A program made the translations under genes and the position numbers. DNA of 7,773 bases, taken from JBFKUL01 sp041635755. GTDB lineage: Bacteria; Pseudomonadota; Gammaproteobacteria; Burkholderiales; SG8-39. Within the stretch, counting starts at the first letter, position 1. Each line of letters starts with the position of its first letter. The stretch is taken from contig JBFKUL010000133.1 of assembly GCA_041635755.1 (NCBI GenBank), positions 1 through 7,773 of the forward strand, given 5' to 3'. Positions 6,180-7,773 of this stretch are shown here, in pieces. The notes under the pieces were generated by a model, which ran no database searches, had not been told where the DNA came from, and was given only the letters and a program-made list of their open reading frames with translations.

Positions 6180-7370
6180 ATGAGGGGGCTAATCTGGCTG
6201 CTAGTGATCGTTGCCGCGGCCGTGGCGCTCGCGCTCTTCGGCCGATCGGTCGAGGGCTACGTGCTGCTCGTCTACCCGCCCTACCGGGTCGAGGTGTCGC
6301 TGCTTTTCTTCGGCGTGCTGGCGCTCGCCGCGTTTGCCGCGCTTTACTTCCTGTCGCGCATGATGTTTCAGACGCTTGCCATCCCCGGGCAGGTGCGCGC
6401 CTTTCGCGCCCGCCGTCGCGGCACGCGTGCGCAACTTGCGTTGATCGCGGCCCAGCAGGCGTACTTCGAGGGGCGCTACGCCCGCGTCGAGAAGGAGGCC
6501 GGCCGGGCGATCGAGCTCGGCGCAAACCCGGGCGTCGCGACGCTGCTTGCGGCGCGCGCGGCGCACCATCTGCGCGAGTTCGCGCGCCGTGACCACTGGC
6601 TCGAGCGTGCCGCGCAGACCGGCGATTCGATGCAGGTGGCGCGTCTGGTGACGCGCGCCGAGCTGGCGCTGGACGAGCGCGATTTCGTGGCGGCGCGCAG
6701 CGCGCTGCGCGAGTTGCAGGATCTCGGGCCAAAGCACATCGCTACGCTTCGGATGATGCTGCGTGCCGAGCGCGGCGCGGGCCACTGGGAGGAGGTGCTG
6801 CGCCTGGCGACGCTGCTTGCCAAGCGCGATGCAATCTCTCCGGCGGTGGCCGAGGACTACAGGATGCAGGCGTACGTGGAGTTGCTTGCGCGCGACGCAG
6901 GGGACCGCAAGGCGTTCGAGGCGCGCTGGAAGCAAATCCCGGCGCGCGAGCAGGCCCATCCGAGGCTGGCCGCCGCCGCCGCACGCCATGCGGGTGCCGT
7001 GGGCGCCGCGACGCTGGCGCGCGAAATCATCGAAAAGGGATTGGCCGCCGAATGGGGCGCGCCGCTGGTGATGCTCTACGGTGAGCTGCCGCCGCTCGAG
7101 GCGGACGCGCGGGCCACGGAAGCCCGCATTCGCATCGAGCGCGCCGAGAAATGGTTGCGCAACCGTGCGGAAGACCCACAGCTGCTCGCGACGCTCGGCC
7201 GGCTGTGCATGCAGGCCGAGCTTTGGGGCAAGGCGCAAAGCTATCTGGAGGCGAGCCTGTCCTTCGACGAAACGCGTGGCGCGCACCTCGAGCTTGCGCG
7301 CCTCGCCGAGCGACATGGCCGTCCCGCTGACGCGCAACGCCACCTGAGGCGCGCGGCTGAATTGCCCTAG
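6180..7370 (+). CDS. hemY: HemY family inner-membrane TPR-like protein of the haem operon
   Basis: The 396-residue product begins with two close membrane segments (about 4-21 and 39-58), then IPGQVRAFRARRRGTRAQLAL, the basic stretch typical of the HemY N-terminal domain. From about residue 83 it is almost wholly helical and rich in Ala, Leu, Glu and Arg, with TPR-like pairs such as GRYARVEKEAGRAIELG (98-114) and, near the end, AELWGKAQSYLEASLS and HGRPADAQRHLRRA. It should sit in the inner membrane as the partner of HemX. It must not be confused with the unrelated protoporphyrinogen oxidase also called HemY in Bacillus. Its biochemical role is not established. ATG 6180 has the best Shine-Dalgarno sequence of the window, GAGAGGA at 6171-6177. 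It is the last gene of the hem operon, followed by a hairpin repeat region and convergent hemF. Confidence 0.92.
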   Translation: MRGLIWLLVIVAAAVALALFGRSVEGYVLLVYPPYRVEVSLLFFGVLALAAFAALYFLSRMMFQTLAIPGQVRAFRARRRGTRAQLALIAAQQAYFEGRYARVEKEAGRAIELGANPGVATLLAARAAHHLREFARRDHWLERAAQTGDSMQVARLVTRAELALDERDFVAARSALRELQDLGPKHIATLRMMLRAERGAGHWEEVLRLATLLAKRDAISPAVAEDYRMQAYVELLARDAGDRKAFEARWKQIPAREQAHPRLAAAAARHAGAVGAATLAREIIEKGLAAEWGAPLVMLYGELPPLEADARATEARIRIERAEKWLRNRAEDPQLLATLGRLCMQAELWGKAQSYLEASLSFDETRGAHLELARLAERHGRPADAQRHLRRAAELP

Positions 7371-7375
7371 ATCGC

Positions 7376-7412
7376 AGGACAGGAACAGGGGAACCTGACG
7401 GTTCCCCCGTAC
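7376..7412. repeat. Hairpin-forming intergenic repeat, copy 1
   Basis: This 37-bp unit is repeated 68 bp downstream with two mismatches. It contains a perfect 8-bp inverted repeat, GGGGAACC (7388-7395) and GGTTCCCC (7400-7407), with the loop TGAC. It begins 5 bp after the hemY stop, so in the hemY transcript it forms a strong stem. There is no T-run after it. It resembles the REP/BIME class of dispersed palindromic elements in style, but whether it is dispersed in this genome cannot be judged from the window. Confidence 0.85.
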
Positions 7413-7443
7413 CCCTCGGGGCCTCGACCCCGGGGGCGTCCCC
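7412..7443. repeat. GC-rich inverted repeats between the two hairpin units
   Basis: The spacer is made of alternating C4-5 and G4-5 blocks: CCCC (7412-7415), GGGG (7418-7421), CCCC (7428-7431), GGGGG (7432-7436) and CCCC (7440-7443). These can pair in several mutually exclusive ways, for example 7412-7415 with 7418-7421 (a very short loop), 7418-7421 with 7428-7431, or 7432-7435 with 7440-7443. They are seen directly in the sequence; any function is inferred. Confidence 0.6.
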
Positions 7444-7480
7444 AGGATAGGAGCAGGGGAACCTGACGGTTCCCCCGTAC
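7444..7480. repeat. Hairpin-forming intergenic repeat, copy 2
   Basis: This second copy of the 37-bp unit differs from the first at two positions, both outside the hairpin. The inverted repeat is intact: GGGGAACC (7456-7463), loop TGAC, GGTTCCCC (7468-7475). Perfect conservation of both arms and loop, with the changes confined to the left flank, suggests recent duplication or selection on the hairpin. Confidence 0.85.
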
Positions 7481-7579
7481 TCCCTCCCTAATTCTTGTTG
7501 CGGGACGGTCTCGGAGTCGCGTGCGGAGGTTAGTGCTCGGGGCCGTCGCGGGTTCGGCGGAAGAGGCGGCGTTCCGTGG

Positions 7580-7773
7580 CTACCAGTCGCGAGGGCGGAG
7601 GAAGTCGCGGTAGAGCGCTTCCTCCGGGGAGCCGATCTCGGGCTTCCAGTCGTAGCGCCAGGCCACGCGCGGCGGCAGCGACATCAGGATCGACTCGACG
7701 CGGCCGCCCGATTGCAGGCCGAACAGCGTGCCACGGTCGTAGACAAGATTGAATTCGACGTAGCGTCCGCGCC
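7580..7773 (-). CDS. hemF: Oxygen-dependent coproporphyrinogen III oxidase, C-terminal 63 residues (partial)
   Basis: HemF converts coproporphyrinogen III to protoporphyrinogen IX using oxygen, in the cytoplasm as a homodimer, two steps after HemD's product. Reading leftward from the right edge, the last 63 codons end with TAG at 7582-7580. They carry the highly conserved HemF C-terminal block: GRYVEFNLVYDRGTLFGLQ (2-20), GGRVESILMSLPP (22-34), WRYDW (38-42) and a final LRPRDW. The N-terminal part, including the catalytic region, lies outside the window. It is convergent with the hemC-hemD-hemX-hemY operon, so the haem genes are neighbours but not co-transcribed. Confidence 0.97.
   Translation of the reverse strand, partial: RGRYVEFNLVYDRGTLFGLQSGGRVESILMSLPPRVAWRYDWKPEIGSPEEALYRDFLRPRDW

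Larger units (their letters stand above)
7388..7499. terminator. Probable bidirectional transcription end between hemY and hemF
   Basis: Two convergent operons end here, and the strong stems at 7388-7407 and 7456-7475 lie between their stop codons. The second is followed on the plus strand by a C/T-rich stretch and TAATTCTTGTT, a weak match to a T-tract. Neither stem has a true U-run, so factor-independent termination may be poor and the hairpins may instead act as 3'-end stabilisers after Rho-dependent termination. The assignment rests on position and stem strength. The remaining sequence from 7500 to 7579 shows nothing I recognise. Confidence 0.45.

Noticed and set aside
7376..7480. A short CRISPR array
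   Set aside because: There are only two repeats, each with its own hairpin; the single spacer is itself made of C/G inverted-repeat blocks, and no cas gene is nearby.

Overview
The window is chromosomal housekeeping DNA from a high-GC proteobacterium, most likely a betaproteobacterium. Nearly all of it is coding, and the gene order is argH (leftward, partial) / algZ-algR (rightward) / a thioredoxin-fold gene (leftward) / hemC-hemD-hemX-hemY (rightward) / hemF (leftward, partial). The run argH | algZ (fimS)-algR-hemC-hemD matches the well-known Pseudomonas aeruginosa locus, so this is an old conserved block and not an accessory island. I saw no mobile element, CRISPR array, tRNA or rRNA. The taxonomic placement is inferred from gene order, GC content and protein style; no search was run.

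Left part (1-2738): argH encodes argininosuccinate lyase, and its first 291 codons lie on the minus strand. A 90-bp gap separates it from the divergent algZ-algR pair. That pair is a LytS-type membrane histidine kinase and a LytTR-type response regulator, joined by a GTG/TGA overlap that suggests translational coupling.

Middle (2749-3258): a minus-strand gene for a small exported thioredoxin-fold protein with a CPYC motif sits between algR and hemC. Its start codon lies only 3 bp (or 12 bp, with the alternative start) from the hemC start. The promoters of the two genes must therefore lie inside each other's coding sequence, and algR and hemC cannot form one uninterrupted sense operon without antisense transcription across this gene.

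Right part (3262-7370): hemC and hemD (GTG/TGA overlap) make uroporphyrinogen III from aminolevulinate-derived porphobilinogen. hemX and hemY follow closely and encode inner-membrane proteins tied to haem synthesis. After hemY comes an intergenic region of about 210 bp holding two near-identical 37-bp copies of a hairpin-forming repeat, 68 bp apart, with further GC-rich inverted repeats between them. It separates hemY from the convergent 3' end of hemF, the oxygen-dependent coproporphyrinogen III oxidase of the same pathway.

No clearly new system is visible. The points most worth a second look are the face-to-face thioredoxin/hemC arrangement with a possible hemC promoter inside the signal-peptide codons, and the paired hairpin repeat after hemY.
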